DNA of 64,000 nucleotides from Burkholderiales bacterium (GTDB taxonomy: Bacteria > Pseudomonadota > Gammaproteobacteria > Burkholderiales > Casimicrobiaceae): assembly GCA_020853025.1 (NCBI GenBank), contig JADYZP010000045.1:1-64000 (forward strand), given 5' to 3'. This document shows, in pieces, positions 56,433 to 64,000 of the stretch. Position 1 is the stretch's first letter, and the number at the start of each line of letters is the position of its first letter. Position numbers and translations under genes: made by a program. The notes under the pieces are model-generated. The model was not told where the DNA came from, searched no databases, and saw only the letters and a program-made list of their open reading frames with translations.

Positions 56433-57950
56433 TCAGCCAGCCGGTCCGGACCCGGTCTTCCGCAGCTCCATCTGTTCGGATCGCAGCTGTCGCAACCGCG
56501 ACTCGACGGCCGACACCTGGTAGAAGTTCCCGTCGCCGGACTTGGCGGCGATTTCGAGCTGCGCAATCGCCAGCGGCAAATTGCCGGCCCAGGCGTAGAA
56601 CTCGGCCTGATGCTCGTGTTCTTTCAAAGGCATGTTGCGCTGCGCGTAGGCGCGCGCCGCGATCCTGTGCAGCTGCCCATTGCCGGGAAAGCGGATCAGC
56701 TGCTCCTCGACGAAGGCCGTTGCCTCGGCGGGCCGTCCGTCCTTGATCAAGGCCTCCGGATAATCGTAGACGAGCTGCATCTTGTTCGGATAGCGCTGCA
56801 ACGCGGCGGCAAAGCGCTTCGCCGCAGCGTCGTTTTCACCGGCACCCATTAGCACGTTGCCCGCCATGGCCTCGACCATCGGATGCGGCGGCGCGATTTT
56901 CTCGAGCTGCGCGAGTTCCGCTTTCGCGCGCCCGGTGTCCTGCGCCCGCAGCAGCGCTGCGACCAGCCCATACTGTTCGGCAATTCTGTTGTTGTACTTC
57001 CTGTCGCGCAGCGCCGCTTCGAACACCTTGACCTGTTCCTGCGCATCTCCCTGATAGCTCTTCAGCAGCGCGCGTACCATGTGGAACTCGAGGGAGTCCG
57101 GCACCTGCTTGTACGGCAGCCCCTGCGCACGCGTCTGCGCCTCGGCGATGCGCTCGTAGGTGATCGGGTGCGTGCGCAGGTACGACGGCGCAGTACCCTC
57201 GACGAAGCGGTTCGCGCGCTGCAGCCTTGCCATGAATACGGCAGCGGCGTTGGGATCGAAGCCGGCGGCGACGAGGCGCGAGAAGCCGATGCGGTCGGCC
57301 TCGTACTCGTTGTCACGCGTGAAATTGATCTGGTTCTGCGCCTGCAGCGCCTGACTGCCGGCGATCGCTGCCGACACGCCCTGGCTGCCGTTGCTGCCGG
57401 CGCGCGAGGCGAGGATGGCGAGTGCCAGTCCGGCCAGCGACAGCAGCATCGAATCCTTCTGGCTCGCCACCATCCGCGCCATGTGCCGCTGCGTGACGTG
57501 CGAAATCTCGTGCGCCAGCACGCTGGCGAGTTCGGACTCGTTCTGCGCGAGTACGATGAGTCCAGTGTGCACACCGATATAGCCACCGGGCAGCGCGAAG
57601 GCGTTGATCTGCGGATCCGGCACCGCGAAGAACTCGAAGTCCTGCCGGGTGTCGTGCGAGGCCGCGACCAGCCGGTGCCCCAGCTCGTTCAGGTAATCGT
57701 TGACTTCGGGATCCTGCAGGTACGCGCCCTGCGCGCGGATCTGGCGCATGGTCGCCTCGCCGATCCGGCGTTCCTGCGCCGGTGTCAGCTCGACCTGCGC
57801 CGGGTCGCCCAGGTCCGGCAACGGCTGCGCCCGCGCGACACCCTGCATCGGAAGCCGAGCAGCCGGCGAACAAACGAGCGCCACCACCAGCGCGAAAACG
57901 GCAAAGCGGCGCGCAAGGCGGGGGGACGGTGTGACGGTATGGGAACTCAC
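56433..57950 (-). CDS. BepA-like M48 family periplasmic metalloprotease with TPR repeats
   Basis: The product of about 505 residues has a signal sequence (FAVFALVVALVCSPA) and an M48 peptidase domain with zinc motif His147-Glu148-x-x-His151 (LAHEISHVTQRH). The third-ligand region is DNEYEADRIGFSR. A C-terminal TPR region follows from about residue 290. BepA-type proteins degrade or chaperone misassembled outer-membrane proteins such as LptD. The most likely start is the GTG at 57950, which gives a normal leader. The frame is open to 58100 and the ribosome-binding site is weak, so the start is uncertain. It is divergent from moaC. Confidence 0.85.
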   Translation of the reverse strand: MSSHTVTPSPRLARRFAVFALVVALVCSPAARLPMQGVARAQPLPDLGDPAQVELTPAQERRIGEATMRQIRAQGAYLQDPEVNDYLNELGHRLVAASHDTRQDFEFFAVPDPQINAFALPGGYIGVHTGLIVLAQNESELASVLAHEISHVTQRHMARMVASQKDSMLLSLAGLALAILASRAGSNGSQGVSAAIAGSQALQAQNQINFTRDNEYEADRIGFSRLVAAGFDPNAAAVFMARLQRANRFVEGTAPSYLRTHPITYERIAEAQTRAQGLPYKQVPDSLEFHMVRALLKSYQGDAQEQVKVFEAALRDRKYNNRIAEQYGLVAALLRAQDTGRAKAELAQLEKIAPPHPMVEAMAGNVLMGAGENDAAAKRFAAALQRYPNKMQLVYDYPEALIKDGRPAEATAFVEEQLIRFPGNGQLHRIAARAYAQRNMPLKEHEHQAEFYAWAGNLPLAIAQLEIAAKSGDGNFYQVSAVESRLRQLRSEQMELRKTGSGPAG

Positions 57951-58023
57951 TGCGTTCGGTGGCTGCGATCCTTGAATGCTAAGATGCCGGCCGCTTGGTC
58001 TTAGTTCAATGGAGAATCCGCCC

Positions 58024-58602
58024 GTGGCACGTGTGCGCACGCAGGAAAAGGCAGCCGCTGCGCGCGCCCGCGCGGCCAAACCGCGCCCGGGATGCGGCAC
58101 CGGGCAGGCGGACGCGGCTCCCGACGCTCATTTTACCCACTTCGACGCCCGTGGACAGGTGCACATGGTCGATGTGGCGGACAAGGATGTAAGCAAACGT
58201 ATCGCCCGCGCGGGCGGCCGCATCGAAATGCTGCCGGCCACACTCGCACTCATTGCAAAAGGCGAAGCGAAGAAGGGTGACGTGCTGGGTGTCGCGCGCA
58301 TCGCCGCCATCGGCGCGGCGAAGCGTACCTCCGATCTGATCCCACTGTGCCATCCATTGCCGCTGACCCATGTGGCGGTCGAGTTTAGCGTCGACGCGCG
58401 AGGCTCGGCCGTCGCCATCGAGGTGACCGCCGAGACCCTGGGGCGGACCGGGGTCGAGATGGAAGCGCTGACCGCCGCCGCCGCCGGACTGCTGACGATC
58501 TACGACATGTGCAAGGCTGTCGATCGTGGCATGTGCATACGCGAGTTGAGGCTGCTCGAGAAGTCAGGCGGTAAGTCGGGGCACTTCGTGGCGGAACGCT
58601 GA
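58024..58602 (+). CDS. moaC: Cyclic pyranopterin monophosphate synthase
   Basis: The 192-residue MoaC has the core LTHFD-like [20 protein letters not shown], the [11 protein letters not shown] segment and the catalytic Lys/Asp in [12 protein letters not shown]. It converts the cyclic GTP intermediate to cyclic pyranopterin monophosphate in molybdenum cofactor synthesis. The GTG at 58024 has GGAGA at 58011-58015 at good spacing; the ATG at 58009 is the alternative. Both give about 30-40 extra basic, Ala-rich N-terminal residues compared with the usual 160-residue enzyme. No other moa gene is nearby. Confidence 0.9.
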   Translation: MARVRTQEKAAAARARAAKPRPGCGTGQADAAPDAHFTHFDARGQVHMVDVADKDVSKRIARAGGRIEMLPATLALIAKGEAKKGDVLGVARIAAIGAAKRTSDLIPLCHPLPLTHVAVEFSVDARGSAVAIEVTAETLGRTGVEMEALTAAAAGLLTIYDMCKAVDRGMCIRELRLLEKSGGKSGHFVAER

Positions 58603-58657
58603 GTGGCGCCTGCCGGTATGCTCCAGTGGGTTTTTTTGGGACCGGTGGCGGGACCCG

Positions 58658-58687
58658 TTGACGCATACGGATCGGTGCGCGTAGCGT
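58658..58687 (+). promoter_or_regulatory. Weak putative promoter before the MscS-family gene
   Basis: TTGACG (58658-58663) and TAGCGT (58682-58687) are separated by 18 bases. The -35 matches five of six positions and the -10 only three. Confidence 0.3.
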
Positions 58688-58791
58688 TTTCCACCACGCC
58701 TGCGGGCGCGGATTGGCTGTAGAAAAACGTGCGACGATTCGCCACCGTCCGGCATTGCGCCGAGCCATCCTTCGATCGGCCCCGATTTCCC

Positions 58792-60444
58792 ATGTCCATC
58801 AGACTCAGCCCGCGCATCGCATCGGTGTTCGCTGTCATCTCGCTCTTCGTGCTTGCGTCCGCCACGTCCATGGCGGACGAGGTGGTCAATCTCGAGCAAC
58901 CGGTCGACGTCGCGGACGTAAAGGTCGACGGCGCGACGCTGTTCAGGGTGCGCGGCGCGTCGAGCTTGCCGGCCGCCACGCGGGCGGCGAACATCGCCGA
59001 CCGGATCAAGGCGGTGGCCGCCGATCCGGCCGTCGACCCGACGACCACCCGCCGGGTGCGCGAGGGAGACTATGTCGCGATCTACGCCGGGAAGACGCGG
59101 ATGCTGGTCGTTTCGGTACCCGATGCGGAGGTCGAGCACCTGACGGTCGACACGCTCGCCGAACTCAACGAGATCCGGGTTCGCGAGGCTATCGCCGACT
59201 ACCGTGCGTCGAGAACGTCGCAGTATCTTGTCGGCGGCGCGGCCAGCGCGGGTGTCGCGACGCTGGTGCTGGTCATCGGCACTGTCCTGCTGTACTGGAT
59301 TTCCCGGTGGCTGCGGTTGCGGATCGGGAGCGCGATGCACGCGCGCGTGAAGACGGTGGGTATCCAGGAATTCGCGATCTTGCGCGCCGAGCGCCTACGC
59401 GCGGTCATCCTCGGAGTCGTCAAGGCGCTGGTGATCGCCGGCGAGATCGCCTTGGTCCTGTTCTGGCTGGTCTTCGTGCTTTCCCGGTTTCCGTGGACCA
59501 GGGGGGTCGCGAGCACGCTGATCGCCGACATTGCCGATCCGTTGCGCCGCCTCGGGATCTCGATCGTCGAATCGATCCCCAATCTGGTGTTCCTGGTCAT
59601 CCTCTATTACGTGATCCGCGGCGCGCTGCGGATGGTCCGCGCGTTTTTCATCGCGGTCGAGCGCGGTGGCGTCGTACTGTCCGGCTTCGAGCGGGAATGG
59701 GCGATCCCCACGTACAAGATCGTCCGCCTCGCGATCGTCGCTCTTGGGCTGGTGGTCGCGTATCCGTACATCCCCGGCTCCGGCTCCGAGGCCTTCAAGG
59801 GCGTCACGCTGTTCGCGGGCATCGTGTTCTCGCTCGGCTCGTCGACGGCGGTGGCCAACATCATCGCCGGCTACATGATGACCTACCGGCGCGCGTTCCG
59901 CACCGGCGATCGCGTGAGGATCGGCGACGTCACCGGCGACGTCACGGAGATGCGCCTGCAGGTCACGCACGTGCGCACGATCAAGAACGAGGACGTGGTG
60001 ATCCCCAACTCGCAGATACTCAACGGCAACGTGATCAATTACAGCACGCTGGCAAAGGCCGCCAGCCTGCTGCTGCACACGACCGTCGGCATCGGCTACG
60101 AGACGCCGTGGCGGCAGGTGGAAGCGATGCTGCTCGAAGCCGCCGGCCGGATGCGGGGGTTGGCGCCGGTACCGGCGCCCTTCGTGCTGCAAACGGCGCT
60201 CGGCGACTTCGCCATCACCTACGAGATCAACGTCGCGTGCGGGGAACCGCACCGGATGGCGGAGCTGTACTCCGAATTGCACCGGAACATCCTTGACGTG
60301 TTCAACGAATACGACGTTGCGATCATGACGCCGGCGTACGTGGCCGATCCGCCGGATCCAAAGGTCGTGCCGAAGGCGAAGTGGCACCTGTCTCCGGCCA
60401 AGCCGGATGACACGCCGGCGAAGCCCGGCGGCGCCTCGGCGTAG
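58792..60444 (+). CDS. Mechanosensitive ion channel (MscS family)
   Basis: The 550-residue inner-membrane protein has a signal-like N-terminus (MSIRLSPRIASVFAVISLFV, ending near SMADE). A periplasmic domain of about 110 residues and four to five transmembrane helices follow. The pore/beta domain contains FSLGSSTAVANIIAGYMMTY, RTGDRVRIGDVTGDVTEM and VVIPNSQILNGNVINYS. This resembles the larger MscS-like channels with extra N-terminal helices that release solutes on hypoosmotic shock. The Pro-rich last 25 residues are low complexity. It lies downstream of moaC with 189 bases between them. Confidence 0.88.
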   Translation: MSIRLSPRIASVFAVISLFVLASATSMADEVVNLEQPVDVADVKVDGATLFRVRGASSLPAATRAANIADRIKAVAADPAVDPTTTRRVREGDYVAIYAGKTRMLVVSVPDAEVEHLTVDTLAELNEIRVREAIADYRASRTSQYLVGGAASAGVATLVLVIGTVLLYWISRWLRLRIGSAMHARVKTVGIQEFAILRAERLRAVILGVVKALVIAGEIALVLFWLVFVLSRFPWTRGVASTLIADIADPLRRLGISIVESIPNLVFLVILYYVIRGALRMVRAFFIAVERGGVVLSGFEREWAIPTYKIVRLAIVALGLVVAYPYIPGSGSEAFKGVTLFAGIVFSLGSSTAVANIIAGYMMTYRRAFRTGDRVRIGDVTGDVTEMRLQVTHVRTIKNEDVVIPNSQILNGNVINYSTLAKAASLLLHTTVGIGYETPWRQVEAMLLEAAGRMRGLAPVPAPFVLQTALGDFAITYEINVACGEPHRMAELYSELHRNILDVFNEYDVAIMTPAYVADPPDPKVVPKAKWHLSPAKPDDTPAKPGGASA

Positions 60445-60467
60445 CGACCCCGACGCCCAGCTCGCCG

Positions 60468-60920
60468 CTACTCGCGCACGCGCGAGTCGAGCCAGATCGT
60501 CACCGGCCCGTCGTTGACCAGCCGCACTGCCATGCGCGCGCCGAAGACGCCGGTCGGTACGTCACGTCCGAGTGCAGCCGCCAGCGCGTCGACGAATGCG
60601 TCGAACGCGGGCCGCGCCACCTCCGGGCGTGCCGCCGCCGCGTACGACGGGCGATTGCCCTTGCGCGTCGACGCGTAGAGCGTGAACTGCGATACCGCGA
60701 GTATCCCGCCACCCGCCTCGGTGACGCATCGGTTCATGACGCCGGCCTCATCGTCGAAGATCCGCAACTGGACGATCTTGCGCGAGAGCCAATCGCGGTC
60801 GTCGGCGGTGTCTCCTTCAGTGACGCCGGCGAGGACCAGGAGCCCGGGTCCGATGGCACCGGCGATCCGGCCATCGACCGCCACGCTCGCCTCGCGCACA
60901 CGTTGAACGAGCGCTCTCAT
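60468..60920 (-). CDS. dtd: D-aminoacyl-tRNA deacylase
   Basis: The 150-residue enzyme starts [17 protein letters not shown] and has both active-site motifs of the family, SQFTLYA and the Gly-cisPro loop NDGPVT. It hydrolyses D-amino acids (and glycine) mischarged on tRNA. It is followed on the same strand, in transcription order, by no close gene; the DUF4124-like gene lies 10 bases upstream, so the two are probably co-transcribed. Confidence 0.95.
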   Translation of the reverse strand: MRALVQRVREASVAVDGRIAGAIGPGLLVLAGVTEGDTADDRDWLSRKIVQLRIFDDEAGVMNRCVTEAGGGILAVSQFTLYASTRKGNRPSYAAAARPEVARPAFDAFVDALAAALGRDVPTGVFGARMAVRLVNDGPVTIWLDSRVRE

Positions 60921-60930
60921 CGCGCCGGAA

Positions 60931-61458
60931 TCACTTGACCACCTTGCGCTCGACCTCGACGACCTTGCCGTAGTCGAAGACGACGGTGGTCAGTGTTTGC
61001 GCATCGCCGGCGACCGGCATGTAGGTCCAGCGCGCGACTCGGCGACTGCCGCCGCCACTCTTCATGTCGGGGGCGCCGATGCGCGCCATCACTTCACCCT
61101 CGTGCATGCCGAGGCGGATGTGCCGGCGCTCGGCCGGGTCGCCGGTACGCTGCAGCGCATTGCGCGTCGCGACGGACGTGCGCTTCGGCCGCGGTTCCGT
61201 CGTGGTCGCCACACGCGACGTCGTTCCCGGTATCGGCCGGAGCGGGATCACCGATAGCGTCGGCGGATCGACGACGAGATTGCGCAGCTCGCGTCCGGCA
61301 GGACAGGGCGCATCCTGGTACACGACCTGCTGCCGCTCGTCCGCGCATTTGTAGACCTGCGCCGCGACCCACGCTGGAGCGCACAACGTGCCGGCGACGC
61401 CCGCGAGGACGGCGAGCGTCGACTTCAGACTGGAGCTCTGCGAGGGATCGGATGGCAA
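60931..61458 (-). CDS. DUF4124-like exported protein with a C-terminal SmpA/OmlA-like fold
   Basis: The 175-residue product has a signal peptide ending near WVAAQ (about residue 34). The DUF4124 segment [20 protein letters not shown] has a conserved cysteine pair. A Pro/Thr-rich linker leads to a C-terminal module with [18 protein letters not shown], similar to the SmpA/BamE-like fold. The function of DUF4124 proteins is not settled; they are periplasmic or envelope-associated. It precedes dtd on the same transcript. Confidence 0.75.
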   Translation of the reverse strand: MPSDPSQSSSLKSTLAVLAGVAGTLCAPAWVAAQVYKCADERQQVVYQDAPCPAGRELRNLVVDPPTLSVIPLRPIPGTTSRVATTTEPRPKRTSVATRNALQRTGDPAERRHIRLGMHEGEVMARIGAPDMKSGGGSRRVARWTYMPVAGDAQTLTTVVFDYGKVVEVERKVVK

Positions 61459-61586
61459 GGGATTGGCAATCCGGACGGGAATGGAGATGGGGTCGGGGCG
61501 GGAAACAGATTAGGCCAAGGAATGGGTCGTCGATGCTGCAAACGGTACGATAGCGCTTTCCCCCGCATCCGGCGCTAAGACTTTCG

Positions 61587-61724
61587 ATGGAGTCCCGCAT
61601 TGGCACGGCACCGCGCGTAGCCGACATCGCACCGTTCCACGTCATGGAAGTGCAGACGGCGGCACCTGCGCTGGAAGCGGCCGGCCGCCCGGTCGCGCGC
61701 CTGACGCGGTTCCTGCGATGCTGA
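61587..61724 (+). pseudogene. N-terminal stub of a class I/II aminotransferase
   Basis: A 45-codon ATG frame contains RVADIAPFHVMEVQTAAPAL followed by EAAGRPVARLT. This is very close to the conserved start of a common proteobacterial PLP-dependent aminotransferase group, in which the sequence continues with L.IGEPDF. Here the match ends at residue 40 and the frame stops after RFLRC. The stop overlaps the start of the aminopeptidase gene (ATGCTGATG at 61718-61726). I read this as the remnant of an aminotransferase gene cut by a recombination or deletion whose junction is near 61705. Whether it is translated as a leader peptide is unknown. Confidence 0.65.
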
Positions 61725-62854
61725 TGCGACGACGCCCACGGTGGAGCGGGTGGCCGCGCATCATGATCGCGTGTGCTGCATTGGCGTTGGCAGGTTGCGG
61801 CGCGATGGAAGCGGCTGACTATTATTGGCAGGGTGCATCGGGGCAGATGGACATCCTCGCGCGTGCGAAGCCGATCGGCGAGGTGATCGACGCTTCGCCG
61901 GACCCGGCCCTGCGACAGCGGCTGGCGCGCGTGCAGCATATCCGCGCATTCGCAAGCCACGATCTCGGGCTGCCGGACAACGCGAGCTACACAAGCTACG
62001 CCGATCTCGAACGTCGCTACGTCGTCTGGAACGTGTTCGCGGCGCCGGAATTCTCGCTGACGCCGCGCGAATGGTGCTTTCCGATCGCCGGCTGCGTCAG
62101 CTACCGCGGCTACTTCAGCGAGGTCGCTGCGCGCGACGAGGCGGCTCGCCTCGCCGCGCAGGGAGACGACGTGTGGGTGGGCGGCGTGCCTGCCTACTCG
62201 ACGCTCGGCTATTTCGACGATCCGGTGCTGTCGACCTTCGTGCGCTGGCCGGAGTCGGAGGTTGCGCGCATGGTGTTCCACGAACTCGCGCATCAGGTCG
62301 TCTACGTGAAGGACGACACGCAGTTCAACGAGTCCTTCGCCGCAGCGGTCGAGGAAGTCGGCGTGCGGCGGTGGCTCGACGCGCAAGGCGACGCGCAGCA
62401 GGCTGCGCACCACGCGCGCGCGCAGCGCCTGCGCGACCGGTTCCGGGTGCTCGTCGCCGATGCGCGTGAGCGCCTGGCCGCCGCCTACGCCAGCGACGCG
62501 CCCGATCCGGTCAAGCGGGAGCGGAAGGCCGCGGCGTTCGCCGCGATGCGCGCCGGCTACGACGAAGCGAAGGTCGGGCTGCCCGGGCTCGCCGGCTACG
62601 AGCGCTGGTTCGCGGGCGACGACGGACGCGGACCCAATAACGCCAGCATGGTGTCGGTCGCGCTGTATGTGGGCGAAGTCCCCGCCTTTCGCGCGATGCT
62701 GGCCGAGGAAGGCGGCGACCTGCCGCGGTTCTATGCGCGCGTAAAGGCGCTGGCGGCATTGCCCAAGTCCGAACGTGACGCGGCGCTGGCACGGGCCGCC
62801 GACGGCGGCGAACGCCTGGCGCCGCCGTCGGCAACAACGGCGAGAACTCGCTAA
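61718..62854 (+). CDS. Aminopeptidase-family lipoprotein (zinc metallopeptidase)
   Basis: The 378-residue protein has a lipoprotein signal with lipobox LAGC (lipidated Cys27). It belongs to the putative aminopeptidase family of proteobacteria (Aminopep domain): the zinc motif is His188-Glu189-x-x-His192 in MVFHELAHQVVYV, followed by the third-ligand region FNESFAAAVEEVG. WCFPIAGCVSYRGYFSE and YFDDPVLSTF are other family segments. The start at 61718 overlaps the stop of the aminotransferase stub; the ATG at 61724 is an alternative. It is expected at the inner face of the outer membrane. Confidence 0.88.
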   Translation: MLMRRRPRWSGWPRIMIACAALALAGCGAMEAADYYWQGASGQMDILARAKPIGEVIDASPDPALRQRLARVQHIRAFASHDLGLPDNASYTSYADLERRYVVWNVFAAPEFSLTPREWCFPIAGCVSYRGYFSEVAARDEAARLAAQGDDVWVGGVPAYSTLGYFDDPVLSTFVRWPESEVARMVFHELAHQVVYVKDDTQFNESFAAAVEEVGVRRWLDAQGDAQQAAHHARAQRLRDRFRVLVADARERLAAAYASDAPDPVKRERKAAAFAAMRAGYDEAKVGLPGLAGYERWFAGDDGRGPNNASMVSVALYVGEVPAFRAMLAEEGGDLPRFYARVKALAALPKSERDAALARAADGGERLAPPSATTARTR

Positions 62855-62926
62855 GCCACTGAATTTGTATGCGATTTATCACCGGCACCGGTCGCGGGCG
62901 AAGGCGGCGGTTGGGTCGCTAACTCC

Positions 62927-62955
62927 TTGAACGGGAAAGCGAATTCGAATATAAT
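62927..62955 (+). promoter_or_regulatory. Promoter of the rpsF-priB-rpsR operon
   Basis: TTGAAC (62927-62932), a 17-base spacer and a perfect TATAAT (62950-62955) make this the best sigma-70 promoter in the window, as expected for a ribosomal protein operon. It lies 144 bases before the rpsF start. Confidence 0.85.
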
Positions 62956-62961
62956 CCGCGA

Positions 62962-63098
62962 TTCCCTTGCCTCACCCGCTGCAGACGGGGAGGCCGCCGA
63001 CGGTAAGGCGCCCAGCGCGTCGAATCCTGCGCGAGCTAAGGCGACTTAGGCGCGCACGACCGGCCGTCATTCATCCGACCGAAAGGAGTGTTCTGCGT
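62962..63098 (+). promoter_or_regulatory. Structured leader of rpsF (candidate S6:S18 autoregulatory RNA)
   Basis: The leader forms a hairpin of GCCTC/GAGGC and CCCG/CGGG with one bulged A (62969-62994). A second small hairpin, CGCC/GGCG, follows at 62995-63010. CCG triplets, the hallmark of the S6:S18-binding rpsF leader, occur in and beside these stems. The assignment is by position and partial structure only. Confidence 0.35.
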
Positions 63099-63536
63099 AT
63101 GCGTCATTACGAAGTGGTATTCATCGTGCACCCCGACCAGAGCGAGCAGGTGCCCGCGATGGTCGAGCGGTATCGTACGATGATCACCGGCCGCAAGGGC
63201 CTGATCCATCGCCTAGAGGACTGGGGCCGGCGCCAGCTCGCCTACTCGATCCAGAAAGTGCACAAGGCGCACTACCTGCTGATGAACATCGAGTGCGACA
63301 AGGAGACGCTGGCCGAACTCGAGCACGCGTTCAAGTTCAACGACGCGGTGCTGCGCCACCTGATCGTTTCGACGACGGAGGCGAATGTCGCGCCATCGCC
63401 GATGATGAAGGATGAGAAGTCGCGGTCGCTGACCCACCGCGACGCCGCGCGCGAAGGCGAAGCACCCCGTACGGCGGAAGCGCCGGCACCAGCGGAAGCG
63501 CCGGCACCAGCGGCTGCTGCGGAACCCGCGGCCTGA
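63099..63536 (+). CDS. rpsF: 30S ribosomal protein S6
   Basis: The 145-residue protein opens with [20 protein letters not shown] and contains [20 protein letters not shown], the RNA- and S18-binding face of S6. AAAGGAG at 63082-63088 fixes the start. The C-terminal extension after about residue 100 is acidic and Ala/Pro-rich and ends in a tandem repeat of EAPAPA, encoded by an 18-base duplication. It is the first gene of the operon. Confidence 0.95.
   Translation: MRHYEVVFIVHPDQSEQVPAMVERYRTMITGRKGLIHRLEDWGRRQLAYSIQKVHKAHYLLMNIECDKETLAELEHAFKFNDAVLRHLIVSTTEANVAPSPMMKDEKSRSLTHRDAAREGEAPRTAEAPAPAEAPAPAAAAEPAA
63477..63512 (+). repeat. Tandem 18-base duplication in the rpsF tail
   Basis: GAAGCGCCGGCACCAGCG occurs twice in a row at 63477-63494 and 63495-63512 with no mismatch. 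It encodes the repeated EAPAPA of the S6 C-terminal tail and points to a recent slippage or duplication. Confidence 0.85.
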
Positions 63537-63571
63537 GGCGCTTCAGGACCCCTCAGGACAACACGGCCGAC

Positions 63572-63865
63572 GTGTCGGGCAGCAACCGGTTCACGCTCGA
63601 CGCCACGCTGACGCAACGCGGCGACCTTCGCCACACGCCCGCCGGAATTCCGGCGATCGACTGCACGCTGACCCACCGGTCGGTGCAGGCCGAGGCTGGC
63701 GGCGAACGCAAGGTCGAATGCGAGGTGTTTGCGGTGGCGTTCGATGACGTGGCCAGGCGCCTTGCCCGGATGCCCGTCGGTGGCGAACTGCGCTGCGAGG
63801 GATTCCTCGCGCGCCGCTACCGGACCGGTGTGACCGTCGCGCTGCACATCACGCACCTAGGCTGA
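63572..63865 (+). CDS. priB: Primosomal replication protein N (PriB-like single-strand DNA-binding protein)
   Basis: The 97-residue OB-fold protein starts at a GTG 35 bases after rpsF. Typical segments are LRHTPAGIPAIDCTLTHRS and GELRCEGFLARRY. PriB helps reload DnaB helicase at stalled forks together with PriA. Its place between rpsF and rpsR is the conserved arrangement in beta- and gammaproteobacteria. Confidence 0.9.
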   Translation: MSGSNRFTLDATLTQRGDLRHTPAGIPAIDCTLTHRSVQAEAGGERKVECEVFAVAFDDVARRLARMPVGGELRCEGFLARRYRTGVTVALHITHLG

Positions 63866-63898
63866 CACTTCGCGAGTACTGCCAACGAAAGGAACATC

Positions 63899-64000
63899 AT
63901 GCCCCGCCCGATGGGAAGAGGTAAAGGTAAAGGCAAGAAGGATCTGAAAAAACGCGATCGCGGCAACGCGCTGTTCAAGCGCCGCAAGTTCTGCCGCTTC
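63899..64000 (+). CDS. rpsR: 30S ribosomal protein S18 (cut by window edge)
   Basis: Thirty-four codons are visible, from an ATG with AAAGGA at 63888-63893 to the window end. The sequence is basic, with GRGKGKGKKDLKKRD followed by FKRRKFCRF, the conserved N-terminal zone of S18. It completes the rpsF-priB-rpsR operon; the Gly/Lys-rich leader is longer than in E. coli S18. Confidence 0.92.
   Translation, partial: MPRPMGRGKGKGKKDLKKRDRGNALFKRRKFCRF

Overview
The window reads as a high-GC chromosome segment from a betaproteobacterium. The evidence is the block ribBA-ribH-nusB-thiL-pgpA-pncC-recA-recX-alaS, the rpsF-priB-rpsR ribosomal operon at the right edge, a glcDEF-type glycolate oxidase, TRAP transporters, and very dense coding with many ATGA/GTGA stop-start overlaps. 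No tRNA, rRNA, CRISPR array or complete mobile element was seen. The only clear mobile-element trace is the last 31 codons of an ISAzo13-like transposase at the left edge.

Layout. 1-8.4 kb is an aromatic-acid catabolic cluster: a fused CoA-thioester hydroxylase/Old-Yellow-Enzyme-type reductase, a MarR regulator, a benzoate/2-aminobenzoate-type CoA ligase, glutaryl-CoA dehydrogenase, a zeta-class glutathione transferase, a fumarylpyruvate hydrolase-like protein and an arylformamidase-like hydrolase. It is followed by a TetR gene with its own promoter and twin operators. 9.3-13.3 kb is the riboflavin/NusB/thiamine/phosphatidylglycerol/NAD-salvage operon. 13.5-17.9 kb is recA-recX-alaS, where recA carries a Gram-positive-like SOS box. 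17.9-22.7 kb holds a threonine aldolase, ComEC and an orphan TRAP-type binding protein. 22.8-33.4 kb is metabolic: an AstE-like hydrolase, ArgE, a sorbosone-dehydrogenase-like protein, an aldehyde dehydrogenase, an SDR, a class III CoA-transferase and a complete DctPQM transporter.

33.6-40.2 kb is a glycolate oxidase operon (glcD, a second D-2-hydroxyacid dehydrogenase, glcE, glcF) followed by ispD-ispF. 40.3-43.1 kb is an EnvZ/OmpR-type two-component system divergent from a CpxP/Spy-like periplasmic protein. 43.1-43.66 kb is the only long non-coding stretch; it is strikingly AT-rich and leads into a DUF1800/DUF1501 exported pair closed by a strong terminator. 48.1-56.4 kb, on the minus strand, holds a GH15 glucoamylase/trehalase-like enzyme, a hybrid kinase, a LuxR-type regulator and a MacAB-type efflux system whose adaptor carries an inserted Spy-like helical segment. 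56.4-62.9 kb holds BepA-like protease, MoaC, an MscS channel, Dtd, a DUF4124-like protein and an aminopeptidase lipoprotein. 62.9-64 kb is rpsF-priB-rpsR with a near-consensus sigma-70 promoter and a structured leader.

Two short reading frames look like N-terminal stubs of lost genes: an aminotransferase stub at 61587-61724 and a glutathione S-transferase stub at 36511-36669. Both are tightly overlapped with their neighbours. No wholly new defence or mobile system was found. The best candidates for new biology are the SOS box, the Spy-like insertion in the efflux adaptor, the AT-rich leader of the DUF1800/DUF1501 pair and the two stubs.
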